Origin: a bacterium
GTDB taxonomy: Bacteria; Zhuqueibacterota; Zhuqueibacteria; Zhuqueibacterales; Geothermadaptataceae
Reading direction: 5' to 3'
Assembly: GCA_024275575.1 (NCBI GenBank)
Contig: JAJRYV010000130.1
Coordinates: forward strand, 1-60,564
Length of the DNA: 60,564 nt
Translations under genes and position numbers: made by a program
The notes under the pieces: generated by a model
Told to the model about the DNA's origin: nothing
Database searches by the model: none
Seen by the model: only the letters and a program-made list of their open reading frames with translations
In this document: one piece after another, positions 52,501 to 59,775 of the stretch
Position numbering within the stretch: the first letter of the stretch is position 1
Layout of the letters: the number at the start of each line of letters is the position of its first letter

Positions 52501-53584
52501 GCGTTCCCTGATGCCTGGTCATGGTGTGGGGTGTGCCTTCGATGCCAAGCCGTTGATCAAAAAGAGAAAAAGGCGAAGAGATTTCAACCCGGGAAATACC
52601 GTTGTTTAGGGATAACCACAGGGCGCCCTGGCGGTCTTCAAAGACAAAATGGATTTTGTTGTCTGGTAAGCCGCGACGCTTGTCAAGCTGCTGCCGGATT
52701 CTGCCCTGCCCATCAAGAACCACCAAACCACCGCGGGTTGTGGCCAGCGCCCACCTGGTTTCCGGGCCGGAGAGCTTGACGCCATGATATAATTGGTTCC
52801 GACTAAAAAAGCCATCCACTTCGGTTTTGAAACGCTGCAGGTGTCGGCCGTCATAAACATAAATGCCTTCGGTTCTGGCGCCCAGGAATACTTTCGATTT
52901 ATCATCAAAGGGCAGGATGACATACAGGATCGTATTTGCAAAGCGTTCGCCGCCCGGAATCAATTGCAGCGAGTCGTTGATCAAAGTTTGCAGCCCGACG
53001 CCTTTTTCCACAACAAAAACCGTGTCCCGCACAGCAGCGAGATAACCAAAGGAGGTTTTCGTTTCCCAGGTTTTAATCCCGGAACCATTCCAGCGAAAAA
53101 TACGCCGTCCGGTGCGGAAATAAACGCCGTGGGTGGTGGCGCAGGTCTCCCAAACCATTTTAACCTTATTCGCATTTTCAGGGAGATGGCGGGTGAGCGA
53201 AATATATGCAAGGAGGCCGCTTGAATCGGGCTGCAGATAGCCAAACTCACCGCGGCCGCCAAGAAACAGCGTTCCCTGTCGGTCGATAGCCAGCGAAGCG
53301 ACGGTGAGGTTCTCGAATAATTCATGCCGACGCCAAGTTACGCCATCGTATTCCAGCAGCCCGGCTGTATTAGCGATGAAAATTATACCGCGGGCGTCCT
53401 GGGTGACCACCCAGTTTTGCGGGTGTGAATCGTATTCTTTTGGAGAGAAATTATGCAGGAATGGCAAACCGGCCTCGGGTTGAGAAACAGGTTGTGCTGA
53501 GAATACAGGCGCGGCAAGACAGCTTAGCAGAATCCAGGCAATAAAAAGAGCGTACTTTACAGATATCGATCGAAGATTATTCAT
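49538..53584 (-). CDS. hybrid two-component sensor/regulator (HTCS) with periplasmic propeller and AraC output
   Basis: A 1348-residue protein. After a signal sequence come two-component-type propeller repeats (to about residue 660; for example GLPDNKIHFVFEDRQGALWL), a Y_Y_Y domain (about 680-750), one membrane helix (WWAYLFYTFLSVAAIGFIV), a dimerisation/His domain (NISHEFRTPLTLILGP), an ATPase domain (NLLSNAFKF, DSGIGI), a receiver domain (phospho-Asp in DMVISDVMMP, Lys in LLTAKAG) and a C-terminal AraC-type helix-turn-helix (IAFQVGFNSLPYFSRAFK). It senses a periplasmic ligand and directly controls transcription, as in Bacteroides glycan loci. The nearby targets are not evident. The start at 53584 (MNNLRSISVKYALF) gives a clean signal peptide; an ATG ten codons upstream is possible. 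Confidence 0.95.
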   Translation of the reverse strand: MNNLRSISVKYALFIAWILLSCLAAPVFSAQPVSQPEAGLPFLHNFSPKEYDSHPQNWVVTQDARGIIFIANTAGLLEYDGVTWRRHELFENLTVASLAIDRQGTLFLGGRGEFGYLQPDSSGLLAYISLTRHLPENANKVKMVWETCATTHGVYFRTGRRIFRWNGSGIKTWETKTSFGYLAAVRDTVFVVEKGVGLQTLINDSLQLIPGGERFANTILYVILPFDDKSKVFLGARTEGIYVYDGRHLQRFKTEVDGFFSRNQLYHGVKLSGPETRWALATTRGGLVVLDGQGRIRQQLDKRRGLPDNKIHFVFEDRQGALWLSLNNGISRVEISSPFSLFDQRLGIEGTPHTMTRHQGTLFVGSNRGLFHLTEANGVSGQMQDNTARQLFKPVAGIAGQVWSLHSTNDLLIVGAARAIYSVKKNKVAVIAALPVATYCFFQPQGRDLLFAGARNGLTVLERKNGAWRMTGKIEGISEDIRTIAASRDGNLWLGTAFQGLVQVKVDKQSPLNSTVQKYVREHGLPQGMAYAYAIDGEVKIGTYHGLYSFNMARQKFIPDSTLGIFLADSTLTINRLAQDESGVIWVMAGAKKSRFYRGIFTNGRYIWENTPFQRLVDVNFVMDIFPEKNGAVWLVGRDEEIYRFDASFTSAATKDFPAHVRRLSAIPGDSLIWGGLYFPNETAPAIVSVLPFQNNSLRFEYAASSYDATSANRYQIKLGGYDQDFLPWTSETKKDYTGLPAGQYTFRVRAKNIYGHESREGKISFIILSPWYQSWWAYLFYTFLSVAAIGFIVKIRVHRLQQKTRKLETLVQERTRVIRGQAEKLQELNNMKSRFFANISHEFRTPLTLILGPLEDMLAGAKTGTEMKNLGLMQRHARRILQLINQLLDLSRLESGKLKVRAARGDLPAFLKGVVMSFASLAEQKQIDLHYKVTENPQDLLYFDRDLVEKIFYNLLSNAFKFTSQNGAIHVTVANNPDSGFVEISVKDSGIGIQADKLGNIFERFYQVNASATREQEGAGIGLALTKELVELHHGEIYVSSEAGKGTQFVVKLPTGSTSFRQEEILAAAQPAAGEKQDTAVPIEQQPLTAPPVEKPSEDDVPIILIVDDHLDVRSYIRSHLEAEYRVVEAKNGAEGVETAMEIIPDMVISDVMMPKLDGYRLCEALKMNEKTSHIPVILLTAKAGEQDKISGLETGADDYLTKPFNSKELHVRVRNLIQLRRRLQKRFQKEGLLKPREIAATSVEEAFLTRMMNILEENLGEEDFGVESLSSALHIGRRQLHRKIKAITGETPTDFIRSVRLQRAKQLLEKKAGNVSEIAFQVGFNSLPYFSRAFKEQFGKLPSEIG

Positions 53585-54146
53585 AGCAAAATTTTCCAAC
53601 AGCAGTTCAAACATACGGACAGATCATTTTCCGGACAGGGAGATATTAATCGTTAAAATATAAAAAATAAATTTAAATTATTAAGCCTTTATTATTCTCG
53701 CTGAGTCGCAGCGGCGCAAAGAAAAGCAGCATAACAACCTTAATAAACATTACCCTGCGTCTCCGCGACTTTGCGTGTGCTCTTAATTTTCTTTTTCAGG
53801 TTCCGGATTATTTGGGTTAGGTTTTGAAAGGCACTTTCCAAAAATCTATGATCGATTTATTCAAAATCAGTTGAATTTATGTTCACAATTGAGTTTCTTT
53901 TAAATCGAGAGGCCTCTTTGTGTTTAGCCTTTCGCGAACGCTATGATGAAGATAAAAACAATAATCCATTTTGATCTTAACCACCTTTATATCTGTTTTT
54001 TTTAGTTCTGGAATTGCTTTTTTCAAATGGAAGTATCAACCGGACGGCTCGCATGCGTTTTAAAATATCTCGATATTTTATCCCTTACCGTAGCGGTTGG
54101 GATACCGTTTAAAATCTGTTCATTTCAGGCAAAAAAGAATTTAAAA
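53585..54146. other. divergent intergenic region
   Basis: AT-rich leader of the HTCS gene, then the dispersed repeat at 53685-53780 and further AT-rich sequence. The frame of the next gene is open from 54027, but that extension lacks a signal peptide and was not included. Confidence 0.4.
53685..53780. repeat. dispersed GACGCAG repeat, copy 2, with inverted arm
   Basis: CCTTTATTATTCTCGCTGAG then TCGCAGCGGCGCAAAGAAAA resembles 40659-40703. Further on, GCGTCTCCGCGACTTTGCGTG (53757-53777) is an approximate reverse complement of the first arm, so the unit is an inverted repeat of about 95 bp. The first bases of the window (ACGCAAAGAAAAG) may be the end of another copy. Confidence 0.65.
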
Positions 54147-54782
54147 ATGAAATCATCCGCTACAATTCTTTTCATGTTTTTTATTTTTCCCTGTGGGCTT
54201 TTTAGTCAGGAGCTCGGGCTTTCATTCTCTAAATTCCGCAGCGATCACAATGAAATCGAAAGCCCGCTGGGATTTGCGATTTACCTATCAAAAGCCTTCC
54301 TGCGTTCCGATGTAAGGCTTCAAACGGAATATTCCTATTATCGAAATGAGCGGGAATATTATGGCTATTTGGTTAGCGGTTTTTCGCCCCACCCAACAAC
54401 TGAAAAGGAAAAAATCAGAAGTATTTCATACATGCATTCCTTTGAGGTATCAATTCGCCCGGCGATATTGAAAACGAAACATATCCTGGCCAGTTTGGGT
54501 TTTGGCGTAAGTTATAATATCTTTGACGGTAAAAGAGAATCTCTCGCAACAGGCAGGAAATCAGATTTATTTGCCGGGAACAAATTCGGGACATCTGTGG
54601 CGGTGTTTTTTGAAAAAGGGAAGATACTCAATTCCCCCTTTAATTTGTTCCTGACGGGTAAATTTATGCACTTTTGGCCCTCAGTGCAACCGACTGATAT
54701 CGCAGCGCCTTTCGGCCGGGAAATAAACTCGACAATAATTGAAATTGGCATTTCTTATTCGTTTAAAGCAGGGGGAAAATAA
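54147..54782 (+). CDS. outer-membrane beta-barrel protein, unknown
   Basis: A 211-residue exported protein. The signal peptide MKSSATILFMFFIFPCGLFS is followed by amphipathic strands (ELGLSFSKFRS, VRLQTEYSYYRNE, SYMHSFEVSIRPAIL, ILASLGFGVSYNIF, FGTSVAVFFEKG, FNLFLTGKFMHFW) and the last strand STIIEIGISYSFKAGGK. It fits an eight-strand barrel. ATG at 54147 is the signal-peptide start. No specific family recognised. Confidence 0.75.
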   Translation: MKSSATILFMFFIFPCGLFSQELGLSFSKFRSDHNEIESPLGFAIYLSKAFLRSDVRLQTEYSYYRNEREYYGYLVSGFSPHPTTEKEKIRSISYMHSFEVSIRPAILKTKHILASLGFGVSYNIFDGKRESLATGRKSDLFAGNKFGTSVAVFFEKGKILNSPFNLFLTGKFMHFWPSVQPTDIAAPFGREINSTIIEIGISYSFKAGGK

Positions 54783-54881
54783 TTGACTAAAAAATATTAA
54801 AATCTAAAAAAACGGGGGAAGTTCAGATGCTGGTCATCCTTGTATAAGGCAGTTTTCAAATCATTAAAATCAGGAAATGCG

Positions 54882-55916
54882 ATGAATAACAAAGTGACGT
54901 TGTTCTTATTAACCGGTCTGTTTTTGTTCTCGTTCTTGCAATGTACAAATCAAAGCGCATCTGAGGCCATAGTTCCTATCGATCAATTCACCGGGCGCTG
55001 GGCATTATTTCTCGATGGCGGCGCCGGCTGGCTCGAAGTACGGCAGGAAGAAAACTACCTCGATGCTGATATTCTGTGGTACGGCGGCAGCGTTGTGCCG
55101 GTGGATAATGTCTTCCGGCGTGGCAATACGCTCATCGTCACGCGCAACCGGCGCATCGTGCGCCGGGAAGATGCACAGGGCAAACCTGTGCGCACGCAAT
55201 ATCTCACCGGTTGGCTGGAGTTGACACTGAAAAATGGAACCATGACCGGCAAACAGTTTTCACCCAAAAAAGACGGCACAGGTGTGGAGACGAGTCGATT
55301 TACCGGTAAAAGAATTCCCGATTTACCACCACCGCCTGATTTGTTGGGGATACAGTTTGGTGAACCGGTATCGCTTTTTAACGGCAAAGACCTCAGCGGC
55401 TGGCAACTGACGGATGCGCAGCGCACCAATGGTTTTAAAGTGGAAAATGGCGCCCTGGTGAATCACGTGCCGCAAATCGAAGGGCAGCCGCGTATTCATT
55501 ACGGCAATCTGCGGACGGTGGCCGAATTCGAAGATTTCAATTTAAAGTTGCAGGTCAATGTGCCGAAGGGCAGCAATAGCGGTATTTATCTGCGCGGCAT
55601 TTACGAAGTGCAAGTGCTCGACAGCTATGGGGAAGTGCCGGATTCGCACCACATGGGTGCAATTTACAGCCGCATTACGCCGAAAGTGTCTGCGGAAAAA
55701 CCGGCCGGGCAGTGGCAGAATTTGGATATCACACTTTGCGATCGTCATGTCACGGTCGTGCTTAACGGCAAAAGAATTATCGACAATCAGCCGCTTGCAG
55801 GCATCACCGGCGGTGCGTTGACTGCCGATGAATTTTCGCCCGGCCCGATTTATTTTCAGGGCGATCACGGTGATGTGGCATACCGAAATATCATTTTAAC
55901 GCCAATCGTGAAATAG
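54882..55916 (+). CDS. DUF1080 (3-keto-disaccharide hydrolase-like) lipoprotein
   Basis: A 344-residue lipoprotein with signal MNNKVTLFLLTGLFLFSFLQC, where the lipobox Cys is residue 21. Residues about 30-130 form an extra beta-rich domain (GRWALFLDGGAGWLEVRQEE). The DUF1080 jelly-roll follows (from about 165: VSLFNGKDLSGWQLTD, FEDFNLKLQVNV, NSGIYLRGIYEVQVLDSYG, GPIYFQGDHGDVAYRNI). DUF1080 proteins are concanavalin-like; some hydrolyse 3-keto-glycosides. The start at 54882 has an AGGAAA site and gives the lipoprotein signal. It converges on the M1-like/barrel gene. Confidence 0.9.
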   Translation: MNNKVTLFLLTGLFLFSFLQCTNQSASEAIVPIDQFTGRWALFLDGGAGWLEVRQEENYLDADILWYGGSVVPVDNVFRRGNTLIVTRNRRIVRREDAQGKPVRTQYLTGWLELTLKNGTMTGKQFSPKKDGTGVETSRFTGKRIPDLPPPPDLLGIQFGEPVSLFNGKDLSGWQLTDAQRTNGFKVENGALVNHVPQIEGQPRIHYGNLRTVAEFEDFNLKLQVNVPKGSNSGIYLRGIYEVQVLDSYGEVPDSHHMGAIYSRITPKVSAEKPAGQWQNLDITLCDRHVTVVLNGKRIIDNQPLAGITGGALTADEFSPGPIYFQGDHGDVAYRNIILTPIVK

Positions 55917-55941
55917 CTCATGTATCCAGTTAAGCACTAAA

Positions 55942-58917
55942 TCAAAATTTCTTGCCAAAGGCCATAAACCAGCGGAAAGCTGATTTTTCTTCTCCCGGTA
56001 GAGGGTTGCTCACCCAGAGAGGAAAGTACATTCGCAGGCTTAATTCCTCGAAAAGCGGCAGGTTACCGCCAAAAAACAGTGATTTAAAATCAAGAAAACG
56101 AAAGCCGATGCCGCCGTCAGCGCGACGCAGGTGACTGCCGGTGCGGGTGTTCCACAGCAGACCTTCGTCATAAAAAGCAAAACAGCGCGTACCGAAGAAT
56201 TCATGATTCGAACTTAGCTCGAAATTATAGCTGACATATTTTTCCAGCGGCATCGGCCGGCCGGCGTAACCGTAAAGCCGGGCACCTCCCTCGACGAAAC
56301 GGCGGCCGAAATCCTGCCAGTTACCGCTGGTTTTCAGGGTATTGTGGCGAAAGCGATCGACCGGAGAAGCAAGAGCGATATCGAATTTTTCCTGCAACGG
56401 CAGATTATCTTTACCCATAGCCAGCCCGCTGTTGAAATTGATCATCGTCGTAAATCCGAACCGGCTAAAACTCCCCTCGATACGCCCGTATATTTTGGAA
56501 AATGATACCTCGCCCGGCTGCATGGCCGTGGACAGGTTCAGCGAACCTTCGGAGGAGAAATATGGCCAAAACCTGGTAAAATCACCTTTTGCATAGAGCT
56601 GAAATACCTCAAGATTTTGCCATTCGATGACTTTGCCGGAACGCTGGTTGTTTTCCACTTCGCGGGAGAGATAATCCAGGTCAAACACACCGGCATAATT
56701 GGCGCCGAACTGAAGACTTTGTCCGCTTGTGGCGATGATGCCTTTTGAAAAGTTGAATTTCAATTGTGCATCGAGCTCAAACCGGCCTTCGTTACGGCGC
56801 GCCAAAAGCGAGTAACGGTGCATCATGTTGTCACGCTGGATGGGGTGGGAGTAGCTTATTTTTCCATCGAGTGAGTTGGAGAGAAATCCGTATTCCAGCG
56901 CCAGCGAAAGGTTATTGAAAATGGAGCGATAACTGCCGTTTGTCTGCAACCCCAGTTTTAAACCGTCCTGCGCATTGTAACCGATCAACGGCCGCCAGAG
57001 AATGAGATAGGTATCTCCGGGCATGTAGTACATTTTTAAAAGCGGCAAATCCGGCCTGATTTCGATTTTCGGTTTGCCGTTGTTTAGCTGATTGTTGTCG
57101 AGAATAGCATCGGTAGGGTCGACTTTTACCTTTTTCGGTTTTTCATCGGTAACGAAGACGACGCTGCCGCGTTGCGAAAAACCATCGAACCGTTTGGTGA
57201 TTTTTTTGCCGCTGCCGAGATCGATCTCCACCTCGACCGGCATAACGCCGTCGCCTTTGCGCTCTATCTCAACCTCGGTCACCCATTTTTTATCCGCCCG
57301 CCGGTATTTTTTGACCTTGCTTTTTTTGTAATCGATCGTCGGCGTGCCATAGAGCCATTGCTCGAAAAACCAGCCCAGATCCTGCCCGGTCACCTGTTCG
57401 CAAACGCGGCGCAAATCGATCTCCTGAATATGTTGAAATGCATAGCGGCGCGCAAACTCCCGCAAGCACAAGCGCATCGCTGAATCGCCGATGACGTATT
57501 CCAGCATTTCATAAAACTGATCGGCTTTAAGATAGGTATTGAAAATGTAGCTAATGGGGTCGGAATAATGGTGGATCGATTGGGAGATCGCTTCGTTCTG
57601 ACCCGAACTCATATAAAGCCGGGTAAAATCTTTCGCCAGTTGATCCATCGACGGCAGGGGATACCGCCTTTCGATGAAATTCTGATCTTTTTGCGCTTCT
57701 TTGATGTCGTAACCCTGTTTTCCCCATTTTTGCTCATTGAATTTTTTGCCGAGATAAAAAGTCAGGCCTTTCGACATCCAGCCTTCTTTGATGCTGTTTA
57801 CAGATACACGCGCTGGTACGATGGCTTCGGTCAGGGTCGCAGCGAGTTCGAAATGATCGCTGCCACTGCAGATGAGTCCAGGCTGTGAAACGCCGTGTCG
57901 ATTAACGATGCTAAAGCGATCTTGCGGATATTTCCCCAGCCAGTTTTCATGAAAAATCATCGCCGAATCGAGATTCCGGCTGATGGTTTTGATCCAGCGC
58001 CGGCTTTTGGAGAATTGGTCAAACAAATCGACTGTTTTCCCCTGATGGCGCTGTTGATAATAAATGAAATCAGGTGAGGCCAGCCAGATGAAATTATGGC
58101 TTCGGGCCGATTTAAAGCGTACGCTTCGCGGGCCTTTTTCCAATGCCTGTGTGAGATAAGATTTACGCAATGAATCGTGCCGGGCGATGAAAGCGGAATC
58201 GACCACTGAGGTGTCGCCCTGGAAAAGGGCCCAGCCGGGATCGCCCTCCACCGCCTCGCCGGAGGTGATGATTGCGTAATGCCAGGGCACGGTGATGGTG
58301 ACGTCAAAATCGGCGAATTCAGTGAATACGTCGCTGCTCTCCATCATGAAATGGAAAGGTTCCGCCTGCCAGCCGCTGCTGTCGTAGACGGCGATGAGTG
58401 GCAACCAGGCATTGCGTTGGAGATAAATTTTGTTCTGCTTGCGCTGACGCAAGGCACGCTTCAGACTTTGCTCAAAACTGATGGCCACTTTCATCGTATC
58501 ACCGGAAAAAAGCGGTGCGGGAAGGCGCAGTTCGAGAATGGTATCGGTGAAATGAAATGCCTGCAGCGGAAATTTTCTCTCTTGCCCGATGGTGAGAAAC
58601 TGCACGCTGTTGATGGTCAACGCTTCTTTTGCCCGTTGGTCGAATCGCATATTGCCGTTGTTGAATCGGGCCATTTCACGCACAGCCGTATTTTTTTTAT
58701 TCAAAAATGCATTCGCCGGCACTTGCAGGAATATTTTTTTCAGTGTGTCCGGTGAATTGTTTTTGTAGATCAACTCCATGTAACTCAACAGTTTTTTTGC
58801 ACTGGTATCAACTTGTGTTTCGATCTGGTAATGCACACCCTGTTGCCAGCGTGATGCAGTCTGTGCACCGAATAAAGTACTTGTAAAAATAAAACTGAAA
58901 CATAACCATTTTCGCAT
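55942..58917 (-). CDS. inactive M1-peptidase-like protein fused to an outer-membrane barrel
   Basis: A 991-residue exported protein (signal MRKWLCFSFIFTSTLFG). Residues about 20-540 resemble the bacterial M1 peptidase pattern: an N-terminal beta domain with MELIYKNNSPDTLKKIFLQ, a middle domain and helical part. At the place of HExxH the sequence is TEAIV (T363, V367) and the downstream zinc Glu motif [WD]-L-DEG is GWMSKG (K383), so all three zinc ligands are gone. From about residue 630 the protein turns into many amphipathic strands (YNAQDGLKLGLQTNGSY, LSLALEYGFLS, SLRMYFPLWVSNP) ending SAFRWFMAFGKKF, a probable outer-membrane barrel. It may be a surface-anchored binding or scaffold protein. 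The ATG at 58917 has AGAGGAAA upstream. Confidence 0.85.
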   Translation of the reverse strand: MRKWLCFSFIFTSTLFGAQTASRWQQGVHYQIETQVDTSAKKLLSYMELIYKNNSPDTLKKIFLQVPANAFLNKKNTAVREMARFNNGNMRFDQRAKEALTINSVQFLTIGQERKFPLQAFHFTDTILELRLPAPLFSGDTMKVAISFEQSLKRALRQRKQNKIYLQRNAWLPLIAVYDSSGWQAEPFHFMMESSDVFTEFADFDVTITVPWHYAIITSGEAVEGDPGWALFQGDTSVVDSAFIARHDSLRKSYLTQALEKGPRSVRFKSARSHNFIWLASPDFIYYQQRHQGKTVDLFDQFSKSRRWIKTISRNLDSAMIFHENWLGKYPQDRFSIVNRHGVSQPGLICSGSDHFELAATLTEAIVPARVSVNSIKEGWMSKGLTFYLGKKFNEQKWGKQGYDIKEAQKDQNFIERRYPLPSMDQLAKDFTRLYMSSGQNEAISQSIHHYSDPISYIFNTYLKADQFYEMLEYVIGDSAMRLCLREFARRYAFQHIQEIDLRRVCEQVTGQDLGWFFEQWLYGTPTIDYKKSKVKKYRRADKKWVTEVEIERKGDGVMPVEVEIDLGSGKKITKRFDGFSQRGSVVFVTDEKPKKVKVDPTDAILDNNQLNNGKPKIEIRPDLPLLKMYYMPGDTYLILWRPLIGYNAQDGLKLGLQTNGSYRSIFNNLSLALEYGFLSNSLDGKISYSHPIQRDNMMHRYSLLARRNEGRFELDAQLKFNFSKGIIATSGQSLQFGANYAGVFDLDYLSREVENNQRSGKVIEWQNLEVFQLYAKGDFTRFWPYFSSEGSLNLSTAMQPGEVSFSKIYGRIEGSFSRFGFTTMINFNSGLAMGKDNLPLQEKFDIALASPVDRFRHNTLKTSGNWQDFGRRFVEGGARLYGYAGRPMPLEKYVSYNFELSSNHEFFGTRCFAFYDEGLLWNTRTGSHLRRADGGIGFRFLDFKSLFFGGNLPLFEELSLRMYFPLWVSNPLPGEEKSAFRWFMAFGKKF

Positions 58918-59199
58918 GCTTTTTTCCTCTTCTTTTTCTCCCATCGAATTGCAAAATAATTATTTTTGTACGGTGAAATTTGTTTTTTGTTTAAGCAACA
59001 TTTCAACGCTTTAGCCTGCTCTATTCATAAACTTTGTTGTTTGCCCTCGGAGTGCATTGCATAAAGGCATTTTACTCCGTGTTTTCACACAGTCTGTCCC
59101 GCTCTGGGAACACACGCTCCACAGGTTCCGGCCTGCGGTGAATGAGTGCTGCGCCGGCAAGCTTATCGTCCGGCGCTGATGACTCCGGGAGGCTGCGCC
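58918..59199. other. intergenic region with repeat copy 2
   Basis: Leader of the M1-like/barrel gene, then an inverted copy of the repeat at 17706-17800 (about 59003-59090) and GC-rich sequence of unclear origin next to the IS66 remnant. Confidence 0.4.
59003..59090. repeat. dispersed repeat, copy 2 (inverted relative to copy 1)
   Basis: TTCATAAACTTTGTTGTTTGCC at about 59024-59045 is the exact complement of the core in copy 1. It is flanked by AGCCTGCTCTA on one side and CTCGGAGTGCATTGCATAAA on the other, both with near matches in copy 1. The hairpin here is less perfect. Confidence 0.7.
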
Positions 59200-59486
59200 A
59201 CTTTATCAGGCCGCCCCAGCCTGGAAACAGGGACGGAGACAGGCGTTATGCTCAGGCTCGACAGTTGTCCACCGCGGCGTGCTGCGAAGTGCGCCGGGAA
59301 AAAGCCCGGCCGCTGCCGGATGCGTTTGAAATCTGGATGAAGGTCCAACTCATGGCCCCGGATTTTCGCCCGAAAAATAAAATCGCCGGGACGACAGGTT
59401 ATACACCCACTCACCGGTCCGAACTTACGCGCTATCTCGATAATGGTCGGTACGAAATCGATGACAATCTGATTGAGAATTTACCC
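59200..59486 (+). pseudogene. IS66-family transposase remnant (C-terminal part of DDE domain)
   Basis: The frame reads VRREKARPLPDAFEIWM and RYLDNGRYEIDDNLIEN. These match the end of IS66 transposases, where RRExARPLLDAFxxWL is followed by YALNxWxxLxRYLDDGRLEIDNNxxENAIRP. The catalytic Glu region is partly present; the rest of the transposase, the terminal repeats and accessory genes are missing. After IEN the match ends abruptly at about 59484, where an unrelated remnant begins on the other strand. Confidence 0.75.
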
Positions 59487-59594
59487 TGTATATGTTCCAT
59501 CGACCACCACAATTTATGAGCCGCCAACATCGAGTCCGATGATTGAACCATCTATCTGTTTCTCCCGTGAAAAATTTGATGAAATCAGACCTGT
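59481..59594 (-). pseudogene. N-terminal fragment of an ASKHA sugar kinase (ROK-like)
   Basis: The minus-strand frame reads KQIDGSIIGLDVGGS, stop, IVVVDGTYTG, stop. IIGLDVGGSKIVVVDG would be a normal phosphate-1 motif of ROK or related kinases, with TAA in place of AAA. Everything after is missing because the IS66 remnant begins. Short, so only tentative. Confidence 0.4.
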
Positions 59595-59775
59595 TTAATT
59601 TGTAAATTCGCTGTTGAAAACTCGCAGTGTTTTGCCACTGTGATTCCCTGCAACTTCGTTTATGGGATGCGGCAAGCAATCCATCGAGGGAAACGCCGGT
59701 ATGTTAAGGACAAAAAAGTACAATTTGTCGGCAAATCAAATGTCTATTTTAGAAAAACGTAAAACAGGAGTGACC

